From NCBI GenBank assembly GCA_009741485.1, contig CM019218.1, forward strand, positions 53,536,517-53,600,516: a DNA stretch of 64,000 nucleotides, written 5' to 3'. The position numbers and the translations under genes were made by a program. The stretch is from Malurus cyaneus samueli (taxonomy: Eukaryota > Chordata > Aves > Passeriformes > Maluridae). The notes under the pieces were generated by a model that was not told the DNA's origin, ran no database searches, and worked only from the letters and a program-made list of their open reading frames with translations. This document shows, one piece after another, positions 1-11,800 of the stretch (within the stretch, counting starts at the first letter, position 1; each line of letters begins with the position of its first letter).

Positions 1-7
1 CCCCAAT

Positions 8-3000
8 GAGGAACAGGAGGAGCAGGAGCTCAGCTCCCTGCCAGCATCAGCCACCTCCTCGCAGAGCAGAGCAGGGATGGAGATATGTTCCAGACATCTC
101 ACTCATCTGCAGGGGAGCAGCTGGGCCATATTGGGGTGGCTGTGGTGTGGAGGCATGTCCCCCCTTTGAGCTGTGCCCAGTGGGCATTGGGGTGCACCCC
201 AGCTCTGTGGAGTGCCCCAGGCTGCCCAGGAGCTCGTGTTGCTACCACAGTACTGGTCCAGTCGATGCCTTGCAGGGTGTGACTGGGGTGCATGGGGGCT
301 CTGTGCTGGCTTGCTCTGCTGGCAAGCATGGGCAGTGAGCAGGGAGGGTCTGCACCCCACACGGGGCAGGTGGACACAGGACAGCAGAGCTGGGCACCAG
401 GCTCCACCACAGCCAGCTGTGACAAGAAACCTTCCCCACCCTCATCGGGCTCCAGGGAGATGCAAAGCAGGGAGAGGGATTGCACTGGAACCCCTGAGAC
501 CTCGGGAGAGGATTGCACTGGACCCTGACAGCCCTAGCCCCACTTGGAAATGGGGGTGACGATGGTATGGCACCCATAGGGGAGAGCAGAGGGGCACATT
601 CTGAGCCGGATAAGGCACAGCAGGGCACCCACACAGCGGGGCAGTGCCACTGCGGACACTGGCACATGCCAGGGCAGCACAGGACCGGCCCCTGCTGTGC
701 CCAGAGAGAGAAGGGGTGGCGGGCAGGTGGCCGGTCACTGTCCCTTCCACCCAGCCATCAGCAGTGACCGGAGTGCAGAGTCACCCCGACAGACTGAGCT
801 CCCGCAGCAGATCCCAGGGCAGCTGCCCTCGCAATCCAACACATCCCAAACCTGCCGGCTGTTTAACCAGCGGCACCGAGTGTTTTGACAGCCTCCAGCA
901 GGAAATAGCCCTGTGGGACCACCGGGGCCAGCCCCCCACCCCCAGTAGGAACAGCAGGACAGCACCGGCCAGGGCTGGCTCCGTGGTTCACACTGGGCTC
1001 GCAGGGGATATCACCTTCCCTCTCCTGGGGCCAGGAGCCATGTTTCTGACAGCTTTGTTTGGGGCTTCATGTCCTGCGATTTTCTCCTGCCTCCAATTTC
1101 ACTGCTGAGGCAGCAGCTGGCTCCGTCCTTCGCCCGATCCTTCGGAGGCCTCCCAAGCTCCTGAGGCTCCCTGGTCCTCAGCAAATCCCGTGCCCACGGG
1201 TGATGCGTGCAGGCACCAAAACCCCGCTGGAGCCGCTCTGCTGTGGCCGGTGGCACTCGTGGTGGGACCGGGGGTGTAGCCCTGCTCCCCCCTTGCAGCG
1301 GCTCCGTCCCCTCTCCAACATTTCCGCCCAAAAAGCCGCTGATCGCAGCCGGGCACAGAACCTCCATGCCCGCACACTTGCGCTCAGCCCTGCCCTCTCC
1401 CTCCAGCCGGAGGAGCCGCGGTGTCCCTGCTCTCTGAGCCCCAAAGCGAAAGCGAACAGCAGCGGCTCATCCGGAGGGGCTGGGCCCGGCAGCGGAGCGG
1501 GGGATGATAACCCCAACCCGCTGCCACGGATGAGGTGCCCTCAGTAGGTACAAAGAGCAGAGAAAAGGGCTGGGGAGTCCACGCCGGCTGATCTCAGCCT
1601 CCTGAGATCTTTCCTCCCCTCCCGGGGATCAGGGCTGCTCCCCGACCTGCAGAAGGGAGACAGAGCACCCCAGAGCTGTGCCCAACGCCAGGATGGGCTG
1701 CTCCCCTCCCCCCTTCTCCTCCCCTTCCACTTCCCCTCCAGGAGACAGTCAATCCGTAGAATTGATTGCTTTGTCTCTGCCTGCACGGCCCTGTGACATC
1801 TGAGCAAAGCCAGCGCAGCAGCAGCAAGGCTGGCAGGAGGCAGTGCCCCCACGGAACCACTCCAAAGGCGCTCCCAGCCCCAGCAGCGGGTGATGGTGGG
1901 CAGCAGGAACCGGGGCTGCACCCTCCCAATCCCCACTGCAGCCCCAGGGACACTGCACGAGCTGGGCTCACAGCACCTTTCCAGCTGGACCCAAATCCAT
2001 CCAGAAGAGCTGATTTGGAATGGCTACAACTTCACTTCCTCAGGGACTGACCCCAGCTGGTTCCAGAGACTTTGGATTCACAGAGAGCATCCCAGCAGCG
2101 GGCAGAGAGCCCCTGCCATGTGACAGTAGAGATGCCAGGGCGCTGGCAGGGCTGGAGCCCAGCTGATCCCACACCGGACCTTTGCCAGCTCCATCACTCG
2201 CCAAAGCCTCCCCAAGGGTGCAGGAGAGGGGGACACGAGGGGAGTCACTCCCGAGGCAGGAGCCAGCAGCAGGCTGTTGGTGAGGAGCACAGAGCATCGC
2301 AGCGGGAGCGCCTGCGAGAGCAGCAGAGCACTGGAGGTTGCAGAGTTTAAATAAACTTGAAATACGACTCAACTTCCTTCCCCAATTTCACAAGCTCTCC
2401 CTCGCCTGCGCCGGCGCTCTGCAGCTCTGGCACAGGGGATGCCACTCTCTCTTCAGTGAGCTGGCCAGTTTGGAGGTGCCCTCAGGGAGCGGCTGTGCAG
2501 CCAGCCAGGCCACTCAGGCCTCCACCAGGAGTTTAATGCTTTCTGGGGTCAATAGATGCCATCAGCGCTTCCTGACACTGCAGAAGTACTGCACTGAGCT
2601 CTGCTTCCTGCACCCAGCACAGCGAGCCCCTCTCACCAGCTACTGCAGGAGCTCAGATGGGGGGCTCAGGGAGAGGGGCTCCAGAGCCTCAAGGCACCAC
2701 CCCAAATCCCTGGCAGAAGCCTCCGATCCAGGCTGTGCCCCCCGACAGCGGGCAGGAGCGAGGAGCTGCACTGCAGCCACCCGTCTGAAGGTCACCTCGA
2801 GAAGGAAGCAGCGTCTGCAGCCGAAGGAGGGGTGGCCCCCCGGCTGCCCTGCTCAGCACCACCGGGCAGGAGGCAGCTTCCTGCCCAGACGCTCGGCTGG
2901 TGCAGGGCACGCGGGCACAGCCTGGCAGAGGCAGCTCAGCCCTGCCCGCTCCTCCCCGCCCCGGGAGCCACGGGGCACACTCGGGGCTAAGGGGCGAGCA

Positions 3001-4063
3001 AAGGACCCTGCTGGCAGGGAGGATCCAGCCCTGCCCTTGCAGACGGTGCAGGTCTGAGCTGCAGGTACAAGGTACAGGCACAGCTCAGCCCCTGGGCCAG
3101 GAGGAGCTGCTGGCTGCATTTCCTTCTGCTGACAGCAGCGCTGCAGGTATCAGCCATTTCCCTGCCGGCACGTGGAAAGCGTAATAACGTCCCCACACCG
3201 CAGTCACAGCTCAGCACAGACGGGTTCTCTGGACCCCAAAGCAAATGGGGCAGAGGGGGTCTTGAGGGGAAGAGGGGAGCCCATGAGGCTGACAGTGAAA
3301 CACCAGAGCATCGCTCCTGCCTCCTCCTGCCGGACCAAGACAACCAGCAAGAACTGGGGTGCACAGACCCCGATCTCTGTTCAGCTATCCCTGCTCCTCC
3401 CGCCCTAAGGGCTCAGTGGGATCACAGATGGGTCCTGATGGCTGTGGCACCTCTTGACATTCCCAGCTGTTTGACCCCAGCAGACAACAGTGCATTCCAC
3501 CAACACCACCATCGCTTCCCGGTGTCCTTGGCCCTTCCCCAGGTGCCGCCTCCCTCCCACCAGCAGCACAGACAGAGACCCCAAAGAAACAGCACAGTTG
3601 GCCCATTCATGTTATTATCAAGGAACAAAAGGGGAGCTTTGATCCGTGTCCTGCTGCATCCCAGAAACACTCAATCGTCTCCATGCTCTGATGGCTGAGA
3701 GAGGTGGGATCTGTAGCAGGTTTACTTCCAAGGGTTTTACAGAATCCTGCAGCCTGGCTGCTCCACCAGCAGGGTGTCACCAGCACTGACAAAGGAAAAC
3801 TCGCTCTGCTCCAAGCCCAGACAGGAGGGGACCCAGCCCCAGCCCCAGGGGCGAAAAAGGTGTGTGGTGTGCAGGGAGAGCAGCTCAGCCCTTGCACACC
3901 CAGCCAGCATCAGAGCCACCTTCCCGCATGGCACCGCGACCTGCCGGCTTTGTCTCGCAGCTCCTCGCTCCCAGCCCCGCTCCTTTGTCCTCCCGACTCA
4001 CCTCCACCACCACACCCCCCACCTGCCCGGCTCCCACCGGCTGCACCGAGGGCGATGTTGGCA
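8..4063 (+). repeat. Left arm of large inverted duplication
   Basis: This block recurs reverse-complemented at about 8886-12905. Anchors are easy to follow: bases 3438-3698 and 9255-9515 give the same 86-codon translation on opposite strands, and the AATAAA at 2350 appears as TTTATT at 10611. Similarity is very high near the inner end and falls, with indels and substitutions, towards the outer end (roughly 90 percent by eye, not computed). The first few bases of the window do not match, so the outer boundary may lie at or just outside the window start. No gene was recognised inside. Long open frames occur in several frames but show no family motif and are broken in the partner arm. Confidence 0.93.
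2350..2355 (+). other. AATAAA hexamer in left arm (mirrored at 10611-10616)
   Basis: AATAAA in TTTAAATAAACTTGAAATACG, retained in the other arm on the opposite strand. It could be the 3' end of a transcript reading inwards from outside the window, but no upstream exon was recognised. Low confidence that it is functional. Confidence 0.2.
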
Positions 4064-4362
4064 TCACTCCCTCACAAAAGGGTGGAAGAGGGTGGAACAG
4101 TTTGGAGCTCTCCCTGGTTCCTCTGCCGTGGGCACCCCAGCCCCACCGCAATGCTGCATACCCACCCCAGTCACCTCCCGGCTGCATCCCCTACCCGAGC
4201 ACCACCCAGCCAGGGCACCACTGCTGGAAGGGACCCGAGGAACTGGGAAAGCTCAGCAGAAACGGCTCCACAGCCGCCATCCCGCGGGGCATCCACCCCA
4301 TCTCCAGGATGATGTTAGAAGGCATCATCGAGAGAGAAATGCAGGATGGAGACGGAAAGAGT
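4064..4362 (+). repeat. Inner duplicated segment, left copy (direct orientation)
   Basis: About 299 bp starting TCACTCCCTCAC and ending GGAAAGAGT. It continues directly from the left arm. A near-identical copy sits at 8584-8885 in the same orientation, although the flanking arms are inverted, so one copy has flipped relative to its arm. No function is assigned. Confidence 0.92.
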
Positions 4363-4645
4363 CTGACCAGGAGGAAATCTCCACCCCCAGCGGCGGCATT
4401 AACTCAGCTCCCGGGTCAGTGTCCTGGCACGGACATTGTGTCTTGGCACAGCCCTCCCTGCCCCTGTGCAGCCACCCCAGCAGCAGCCGCAGCAGGGGCT
4501 GCCGTCACTCCTGCAGCTCCCCCATCCTGCACGGCCAAAGCCTGGCCTCGACCCTCGGCCTCTCGAGAGAACGGCAAAAAGAACCCCTCGGGCTGCTCGC
4601 AGGGCGGGCAGGCTGGAGGGACAGGGGGAGCTAGAAGGTGTCGGG

Positions 4646-4720
4646 GTGCACACACACGCGTGCACACGCACACAGCCCTGCACATCCGCGTGCACACGCA
4701 CACACAGCCCCACACCCACC
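4646..4720 (+). repeat. CA-rich simple repeat
   Basis: Imperfect alternation of CACACACGCGTGCACACGCA-like units, a purine/pyrimidine alternating tract next to the CpG island. This composition can adopt Z-DNA. Confidence 0.85.
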
Positions 4721-4749
4721 CGCTCTCCCTCCATCACTGCCGCTGCACC

Positions 4750-6030
4750 AGCAGCATCTTTTGTGCTCCCGCTCCGACCGGGTAGGGCGGGGGCAGTGCC
4801 CTCCGAGCCCCAGCGCGGTGCCCGCAGCCACCGGCACCCGCCCTGCCCGGGGCGGGGGACAGGGGACAGAGCGGGGCGGGCACGGCGTGTCCGGCCGGGC
4901 GGGAGGGGCTGCGGGGCCGGTATCCCACGGGGCGCGATCCGTTCCCACAGCCCGGGCCCGGCAGATGCGATTGTCCCGGCACGGGCAGGGGGTGAGCGGC
5001 GGCCGGCCGGTCCCTTCCCCCGCCTGACGGTGGCTCCGGCCGCGACAGTGTCCCAAGGCGGGCAGGGTCCCGCGGTGCCGCTCGGTGGGATTCAGATCCC
5101 CTCCTTCCCCGGGGATTCCTTGCTCGTGGCGGGGCAGGGAGCGGCAGAGCCCCGCCGCCGCGGACCGCACGCACCGGCCCGGGCACGGCGCTCACAAAGA
5201 CGAGGATGACACGGGGGGTGTCACCCGCACCCGCGGGGCTCGGCTTCGCCCGGCCCGCGCCCCCCGAGCCCCTCAGAGGCCGCCAGCAGCTCCTGTGCGA
5301 GGTGCGGGTCTGCAGGCGCATTGTTCCCAGCACAAAGGACACCGAGATACCGCATCGTTTCCCACCACCCAGCGGGGGGCGGGCAGGGAGCCCCTACAAC
5401 CCCCAGCATCCTGGTGACACTTCGGACGGCCAAACCCACCCGCGCAGCAGCCGGGAACTGCCCAGGCTGGGCGCCAGCCGGCTTTGCAGGTGGAGGAGCC
5501 GGGGGCTCCCGCCTCGCCCTGCGCCGGCCACGGGGGATGGCGGGCGGGGGGGGCGGTGGGGGGAGGCAGAGCGGGGCTGCGCCGAGCGGAGCCGGTGGGA
5601 GCGGGGAGAGGCATCCGAAACGGCTGGGAGCGGGTGCGGCGCGTGGGGGGCGCGACACACACCGGCTCGGCGGGTCCACTCCCCCCGGTGTCAGAGGCGA
5701 ACGGGCACCATCCCCCTCGCATCCGCAGCTGCAGCCCGCCCCGCCTTTCGGCATCGGTCCGGGCGCACGAGCGCCCCGGGATGCGCAGCCCTCCCGGCCG
5801 AAGCACAAGCACCGAGCCCGCGCTCACCTCCGGCACCTTGACGTTCCCGCCATGGCCCGCCCACCCGCGCTGCCCCGGAGCATCCGCGGGCGGGAGGCGG
5901 GCCCCGGGCGGGGCCGCCCAGGTGCGGGGCGGGCCGGGATGGGACACGCCCCTAGCCCAACCGAGCACGCGGCCGGGGGCGCGGGCACCCGCTCGGAGCC
6001 GGGGAGCGCGCACGGACGGGGACACGGGCA
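4750..6030. promoter_or_regulatory. CpG island, candidate promoter
   Basis: Very high GC with frequent unmutated CG dinucleotides, unlike the CpG-poor flanks. An island of this size in a bird genome usually marks a promoter. The only short coding exon seen in it is on the minus strand at 5828-5853, so the island may be the KIF21B promoter placed in inverted orientation. Alternatively it serves an unrelated minus-strand gene. No TATA box is obvious. Confidence 0.6.
5828..5853 (-). CDS. Candidate first coding exon of KIF21B, inverted
   Basis: On the minus strand an ATG in a favourable context (GCGGGCCATGGCG) opens a 26-nt coding stretch ending GAG|GTGAGC, a good donor. It ends after two bases of a codon (AG). 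The orphan KIF21B acceptor at 22336 supplies the missing G and continues into IRPQLPKEK, so the phase fits. Known KIF21B starts MAG and then has VKVAVR before this junction. Here MAG is present, and a GTCAAGGTG that would encode VKV is present but out of frame. The exon is five codons shorter than the human one. It may be a degraded or mis-sequenced exon 1, or the start of another gene. Confidence 0.28.
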
Positions 6031-6039
6031 CGGCTCACA

Positions 6040-6140
6040 CTCACACTCACTCACACTCATTCACACTCACATTCACTCATACTCACTCGCATTCATTGAC
6101 CCTCACGCTCATTCACGCTCATTCACACTCACACCCGTCA
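6040..6140 (+). repeat. CACTCA/CATTCA simple repeat
   Basis: Imperfect tandem ACTCACACTCATTC-type units at the edge of the CpG island. Only low-complexity peptides would result if it were translated. Confidence 0.9.
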
Positions 6141-7717
6141 GTCCCTGCTGCCCCCTGCCGGCCCAGCGGCGCCACAGCCGCCTGCGCCCGGGCTGCTCCG
6201 GGCTGTGCTGGGATTTATCGGAGCCGTACCGGGCTGTGCCGGGGCTCCTCCCGCCTGTACCGGGGACTGTTCTCAATGCCATGTTTCTACGCGGCTGGCA
6301 TCACTCAGACACCTCCTTGGCTGCACTGGACCCCGTCCTCTCTGAGGTATTTGGGGGGTGACACCATGGAGCAGCGGGACACAAAGCAGGGCAGGGGTGA
6401 GCTCAGAGCCACTGGGACTGGGGTGTGGAACTCTTTGGGCTGTCCAAGGCTGGGTGGGCCTGTCTGGACAGCATAGTCTGGGTGGGGTGTCCCGGGTGTC
6501 CGGGTGCCAGCACAGCTCTCCAGCATGCACGGTCCGTACTGAGGCGCTAGGGTCCACACAGCAAGCTGGGCACCCACCCAGCACAGGGCAGTGCCCACAG
6601 AGCCACTGACTCCAGCCTTGGAGCTGGTCTTGGGAGGCTGGCGAGGGAGACACATGCAGAGGCTGTCTGAGAGCAGAACTGCAGGCAGGCAAGTCCTGGG
6701 GAGCTGAAGGAGCCCCTGTTACAGCTTTCCTGAGTTGCACTCACGTTGCTGGGGCTGACATCAGCCTGACACAGCTGTGGTTCAGCCGCAGAAAGCATCT
6801 TCCAGCAGGTGTGGGACCTACAGGGGACTCCTGGTTCTGCAGGTTGGTGTCAATGTCAGCGCAGATAGCAACGGAGCGTGAGGGTAAACTGAGGCACGTG
6901 CAGGTTTCTTTTGAGGAGTCCAGGCTGTATCCTGGGAGGAATAGCCAGGGCACCCAGCACTGCTGGCTGGCAGCTGGTGCCCTGCAGCCGGTGAGTCAGT
7001 GCTGTGCCTGGCACAGAGTCCAGCACCTGCCCTCTGCTCTGCAGCCTGGGTACCTTCACCCTGTCCACTCCCAAGGTGCCAGGACCTTGGGCCACATGCG
7101 CCCAGGACTCTGCATCCTGCACCCTCAGTTCTTGCTGGGATGGGCAAGTCCCAGGGCACCCTCTGTTGGTACAAAATCAGCAGGACATGGCCTGTCTGTC
7201 CTGCATGGATGTGAGGAGTTGGTATTCCTTTGTCCCATGTTTGCAGGGACCCCTGGTCCATGGTGCAGTTCCCACCCTGAGCTGCTGGTTTTTCCCGCTG
7301 GACTCTTCCACACTGAAGCTCCAGGCGGAGAGGGGCAGTGACCGTGCTCTGATGTTCCTCTCTTCCTACTCCCACCCATGTGCCAGCTGTACCACAAATC
7401 ACATCTGTGCCGCAGTTCAGCTAGGATCAGCTTAATAAAGACACACCACACACACCTCAGCTGGAGAAAATCATCCCCTGTGCAGCCCCCAACCCCAGGA
7501 AAGGTGCAGAGGCCCCACCACAGTGGCACTGTCCCCACCATAGCACCACCCTTCATGTTTAGGGTCTCCAGTGAGTACCCACCTGTCTTGGCAAGTGATA
7601 CACACTGTTCCACACCTCTCTAAACACACAGCAGACCATGACCACTCACCCATAACACGTCCTTGACATCCCCTGGCAGAGCAGCTGCCAGAGCCCAAGT
7701 GCCAACCCCCTCAGCAG

Positions 7718-7800
7718 TGTGTGTGTGAGGGAATGAGTGTGAGGGAATGAGTGTGCAAACCCCTCAGGAGTGTGTGAGTGAGGGAATGAGTGTGAAGGGA
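7718..7800 (+). repeat. Short tandem repeat GAGGGAATGAGTGT
   Basis: Three to four imperfect units of about 14-17 bp inside the spacer, interrupted by a CCCCTCAGGAGTGTGTGAG segment. Confidence 0.8.
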
Positions 7801-8331
7801 TGCAGATCCTGCCCCAGGCCAAAGAAGCCAGAGGAAGGGATGCAGCAGTTTTACCCACACCATCCATCTCTGCAGTTTGTGAGGTGTGGGGGAAGCTGCC
7901 CTGCCAAGACCGGGCCCCAAACTGGCTCTGGTGCTGCAGCTGGAGCTCAGACGGTTCCCTTGAGGGAGTTAATAAAAGCTGGGGAGCACGCTGCCTCATT
8001 GATCTGCCCCTCCCCCGGGAGCCATCCCCTCTCTGCACTTTAATATCCATCAGAGGATGAAGAGCCCCCCAGGTCCCAGTTACGCTGGGCTGGGGGCATC
8101 AGGAGCTAGATCCCATAAAGAGATGGGCTGGGAGATGGGGCTGCCCCAGGGCTCAGCACCCAGACCCCATGGGGGGCACTGAGGGCACCAACACAACCCC
8201 CTGGGCAGCCCCAGACAGGAACAACCCCGGCTGCTGCCTGGCATCAGCGTGGGCAGTGCTGGGAACAGCTCCACACTGTCCTGGCCCACACTCTGCTGAG
8301 CGGTGGGGATGGATGTCATGGGCTGAATGGG

Positions 8332-8520
8332 ACTTTCCCAGACATGGGGATGAACACCTGACTACTTCCCAGAGACTGGGGTGGACACCTGACCCCTTCC
8401 CAGACACTGGGGTGGATGCCTGACCCTTTCCCAGGCACTGGGGTGGATGCCTGACCCTTTCCCAGGCACTGGGGTGGATGCCTGACCCCTTCCCAGACAT
8501 TGGGATGATGCCTGACCCCA
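8332..8520 (+). repeat. 31-bp minisatellite in the spacer
   Basis: About six units with the core CACTGGGGTGGATGCCTGAC followed by CCCTTTCCCAGG. It ends about 65 bp before the flipped segment at 8584, so a tandem array lies close to that rearrangement junction. Confidence 0.9.
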
Positions 8521-8583
8521 AGAGCGCAGAGTGGAAATAGCAGAAGGGGCAGAAATGGCATCACAGTGCCCACCTCTCCTCTT

Positions 8584-8885
8584 CTCACTCCCTCACAGAA
8601 AGGGTGGAAGAGGGGTGGAACAGGTTTGGAGCTCTCCCTGGTTCCTCGCCGTGGGCACCCCAGCCCCACCGCAATGCTGCATACCCACCCCAGTCACCTC
8701 CCGGCTGCATCCCCTACCCGAGCACCAACCAGCCCAGGACCCCACTGCTGGAAGGGACCCGAGGGACTGGGAAAGCTCAGCAGAAACGCTCCACAGCCGC
8801 CATCCCGCGGGGCATCCACCCCATCTCCAGGATGATGTTAGAAGGCATCATCGAGAGAGAAATGCAGGATGGAGACGGAAAGAGT
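8584..8885 (+). repeat. Inner duplicated segment, right copy (flipped relative to its arm)
   Basis: Direct copy of 4064-4362 with a few substitutions and small indels. Its distal end (GGAAAGAGT) abuts the inner end of the right arm (TGCCAAC). In the left copy it is the proximal end that abuts the arm. The junction at 8885/8886 is therefore a rearrangement breakpoint. Confidence 0.92.
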
Positions 8886-11800
8886 TGCCAACATCGCCCT
8901 CGGTGCAGCCGGTGGGAGCCGGGCAGGTGGGGGGTGTGGTGGTGGAGGTGAGTCGGGAGGACAAAGGAGCGGGGCTGGGAGCGAGGAGCTGCGAGACAAA
9001 GCCGGCAGGTCGCGGTGCCATGCGGGAAGGTGGCTCTGATGCTGAGCTGGGTGTGCAAGGGCTGAGCTGCTCTCCCTGCACACCACACACCTTTTTCGCC
9101 CCGTGGGGCTGGGGCTGGGTCCCCTCCTGTCCTGGGCTTGGAGCAGAGCAAGGTTTTCCTTTGTCAGTGCTGGTGACACCCTGCTGGTGGAGCAGCCAGG
9201 CTGCAGGATTCTGTAAAACCCTTGGAAGTAAACCTGCTACAGATCCCACCTCTCTCAGCCATCAGAGCATGGAGACGATTGAGTGTTTCTGGGATGCAGC
9301 AGGACACGGATCAAAGCTCCCCTTTTGTTCCTTGATAATAACATGAATGGGCCAACTGTGCTGTTTCTTTGGGGTCTCTGTCTGTGCTGCTGGTGGGAGG
9401 GAGGCGGCACCTGGGGAAGGGCCAAGGACACCGGGAAGCGATGGTGGTGTTGGTGGAATGCACTGTTGTCTGCTGGGGTCAAACAGCTGGGAATGTCAAG
9501 AGGTGCCACAGCCATCAGGACCCATCTGTGATCCCACTGAGCCCTTAGGGCGGGAGGAGCAGGGATAGCTGAACAGAGATCGGGGTCTGTGCACCCCAGT
9601 TCTTGCTGGTTGTCTTGGTCCGGCAGGAGGAGGCAGGAGCGATGCTCTGGTGTTTCACTGTCAGCCTCATGGGCTCCCCTCTTCCCCTCAAGACCCCCAT
9701 CTTCCCCATTTGCTTTGGGGTCCAGAGAACCCGTCTGTGCTGAGCTGTGACTGCGGTGTGGGGACGTTATTACAGCTTTCCACGTGCCGGCAGGGAAATG
9801 GCTGATACCTGCGGCAGCGCTGCTGTCAGCAGAAGGAAATGCAGGCCCAGCAGCTCCTCCTGGCCCAGGGGCTGAGCTGTGCCTGTACCTTGTACCTGCA
9901 GCTCAGACCTGCACCGTCTGCAAGGGCAGGGCTGGATCCTCCCTGCCAGCAGGGTCCTTTGCTCGCCCCTTAGCCCCGAGTGTGCCCCGTGGCTCCCGGG
10001 GCGGGGAGGAGCGGGCAGGGCTGCCCTGCACCAGCCGAGCGGTCTGGGCAGGAAGCTGCCTCCTGCCCGGTGGTGCTGAGCAGGGCAGCCGGGGGGCCAC
10101 CCCTCCTTCGGCTGCAGACGCTGCTTCCTTCTCGAGGTGACCTTCAGACGGGTGGCTGCAGTGCAGCTCCTCGCTCCTGCCCGCTGTCGGGGGGCACAGC
10201 CTGGATCGGAGGCTTCTGCCAGGGATTTGGGGTGGTGCCTTGAGGCTCTGGAGCCCCTCTCCCTGAGCCCCCCATCTGATGCTGCCAGCTCCTGCAGTGA
10301 GCTGGTGAGAGGGGCTCGCTGTGCTGGGTGCAGGAAGCAGAGCTCAGTGCAGTACTTCTGCAGTGTCAGGAAGCGCTGATGGCATCTATTGACCCCAGAA
10401 AGCATTAAACTCCTTGGCTGGAGGCCTGAGTGGCCTGGCTGGCTGCACAGCCGCTCCCTGAGGGCACCTCCAAACTGGCCAGCTCACTGAAGAGAGAGTG
10501 GCATCCCCTGTGCCAGAGCTGCCCGTGGCACCGAGCAGGCCCGGCCGGCTGCAGAGACGCAGGAAACGGAGCTTGTGAAATTGGGGAAGGAAGTTGAGTC
10601 GTATTTCAAGTTTATTTAAACTCTGCAACCTCCAGTGCTCTGCTGCTCTCGCAGGCGCTCCCGCTGCGATGCTCTGTGCTCCTCACCAACAGCCTGCTGC
10701 TGGCTCCTGCCTCGGGGAGTGACTCCCCTCGTGTCCCCCCTCTCCTGCACCCTTGGGGAGGCTTTGGCCGAGTGATGGAGCTGGCAAAGGTCCGGTGGTG
10801 GGATCAGCTGGGCTCCAGCCCTGCCAGCGCCCTGGCATCTCTACTGTCACATGGCAGGGGCTCTCTGCCCGCTGCTGGGATGCTCTCTGTGAATCCAAAG
10901 TCTCTGGAACCAGCTGGGGTCAGTCCCTGAGGAAGTGAAGTTGTAGCCATTCCAAATCAGCTCTTCTGGGGTGGATTTGGGTCCAGCTGGAAAGGTGCTG
11001 TGAGCCCAGCTCGTGCCAGTGTCCCTGGGGCTGCAGTGGGGATTGGGAGGGTGCAGCCCGGTTCTGCTGCCACATCACCCGTCTGTGGGCTGGAGCGCCT
11101 TTGAGTGGTTCCGTGGGGGACTGGCCTGCCTGCCAGCCTTGCTGCTGCTGCGCTGGCGGTTGCTCAGTATGTCCAGGGCGTGCAGCAGGACAAAGCAATT
11201 AATTCTACCCCAGGCACGGATGTGACTGTCTCTGCTAGGAGGGGAGTGGCGAGGGGAGGAGAAGGGGGAGGGGAGCAGCCCATCCTGGCGTTGGGCACAG
11301 CCCTGGGGTGCTCTGTCTTCTTCTGCAGGCTGGGGAGCAGCCCTGATCCGGGGGGGAGGAAAGATTCAGGAGGCTGAGATCCCGGGTGGTCCAGCCCTTT
11401 TCTCTGCTCTTTGTACCTACGGGGCACTCTCTCCGTCGGGCAGCGGGTTGGGGTTATCATCCCGCTTCCGTCTGCCGGCCCGCCCTCCGGTGAGCCGTGC
11501 TGTTCGCTTTCGCTTTTGGGGACTCAGGGCAGGACACCGGTCTCCGGCTGAGGGAGAGGGCAGGGCTGAGCGCAAGTGTGCGGGCATGGAGGTTCTGTGC
11601 CGGCTGCGATCAGCGGCTTTTTGGGCGGTGTTGGAGAGGGACGGAGCCGCTGCAAGGGGGAGGCGGGCACACACCCCGGTCCCAACGGATGCCACGACAG
11701 CGGCGGCTCCAGCGGGGTTTGCGGTGCCTGCACGTCCACGTGGGCACGGGATTTGCTGAGGACCGGGAGCCTCAGGAGCTTGGGAGGCCTCCGAGGATCG

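Larger units (their letters stand above)
4363..8583. other. Unique spacer between inverted arms
   Basis: A 4.2 kb sequence found once in the window. It contains a CA-rich tract (4646-4720), a CpG island (4750-6030), a CACTCA-type simple repeat (6040-6140) and a GAATGAGTGTGAGG repeat (7718-7800). It also contains a 31-bp minisatellite (8332-8520) and an AATAAA at 7434. From 6150 to 7700 I see no exon with supporting homology. Because it is flanked by inverted repeats, this block is a natural candidate for inversion. Confidence 0.8.

Noticed and set aside
3774..4785. Overlapping 250-300-codon frames in the left arm
   Set aside because: They are Pro/Ser/His-rich and open in several frames at once. 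They are broken or altered in the right arm, so not under coding constraint.
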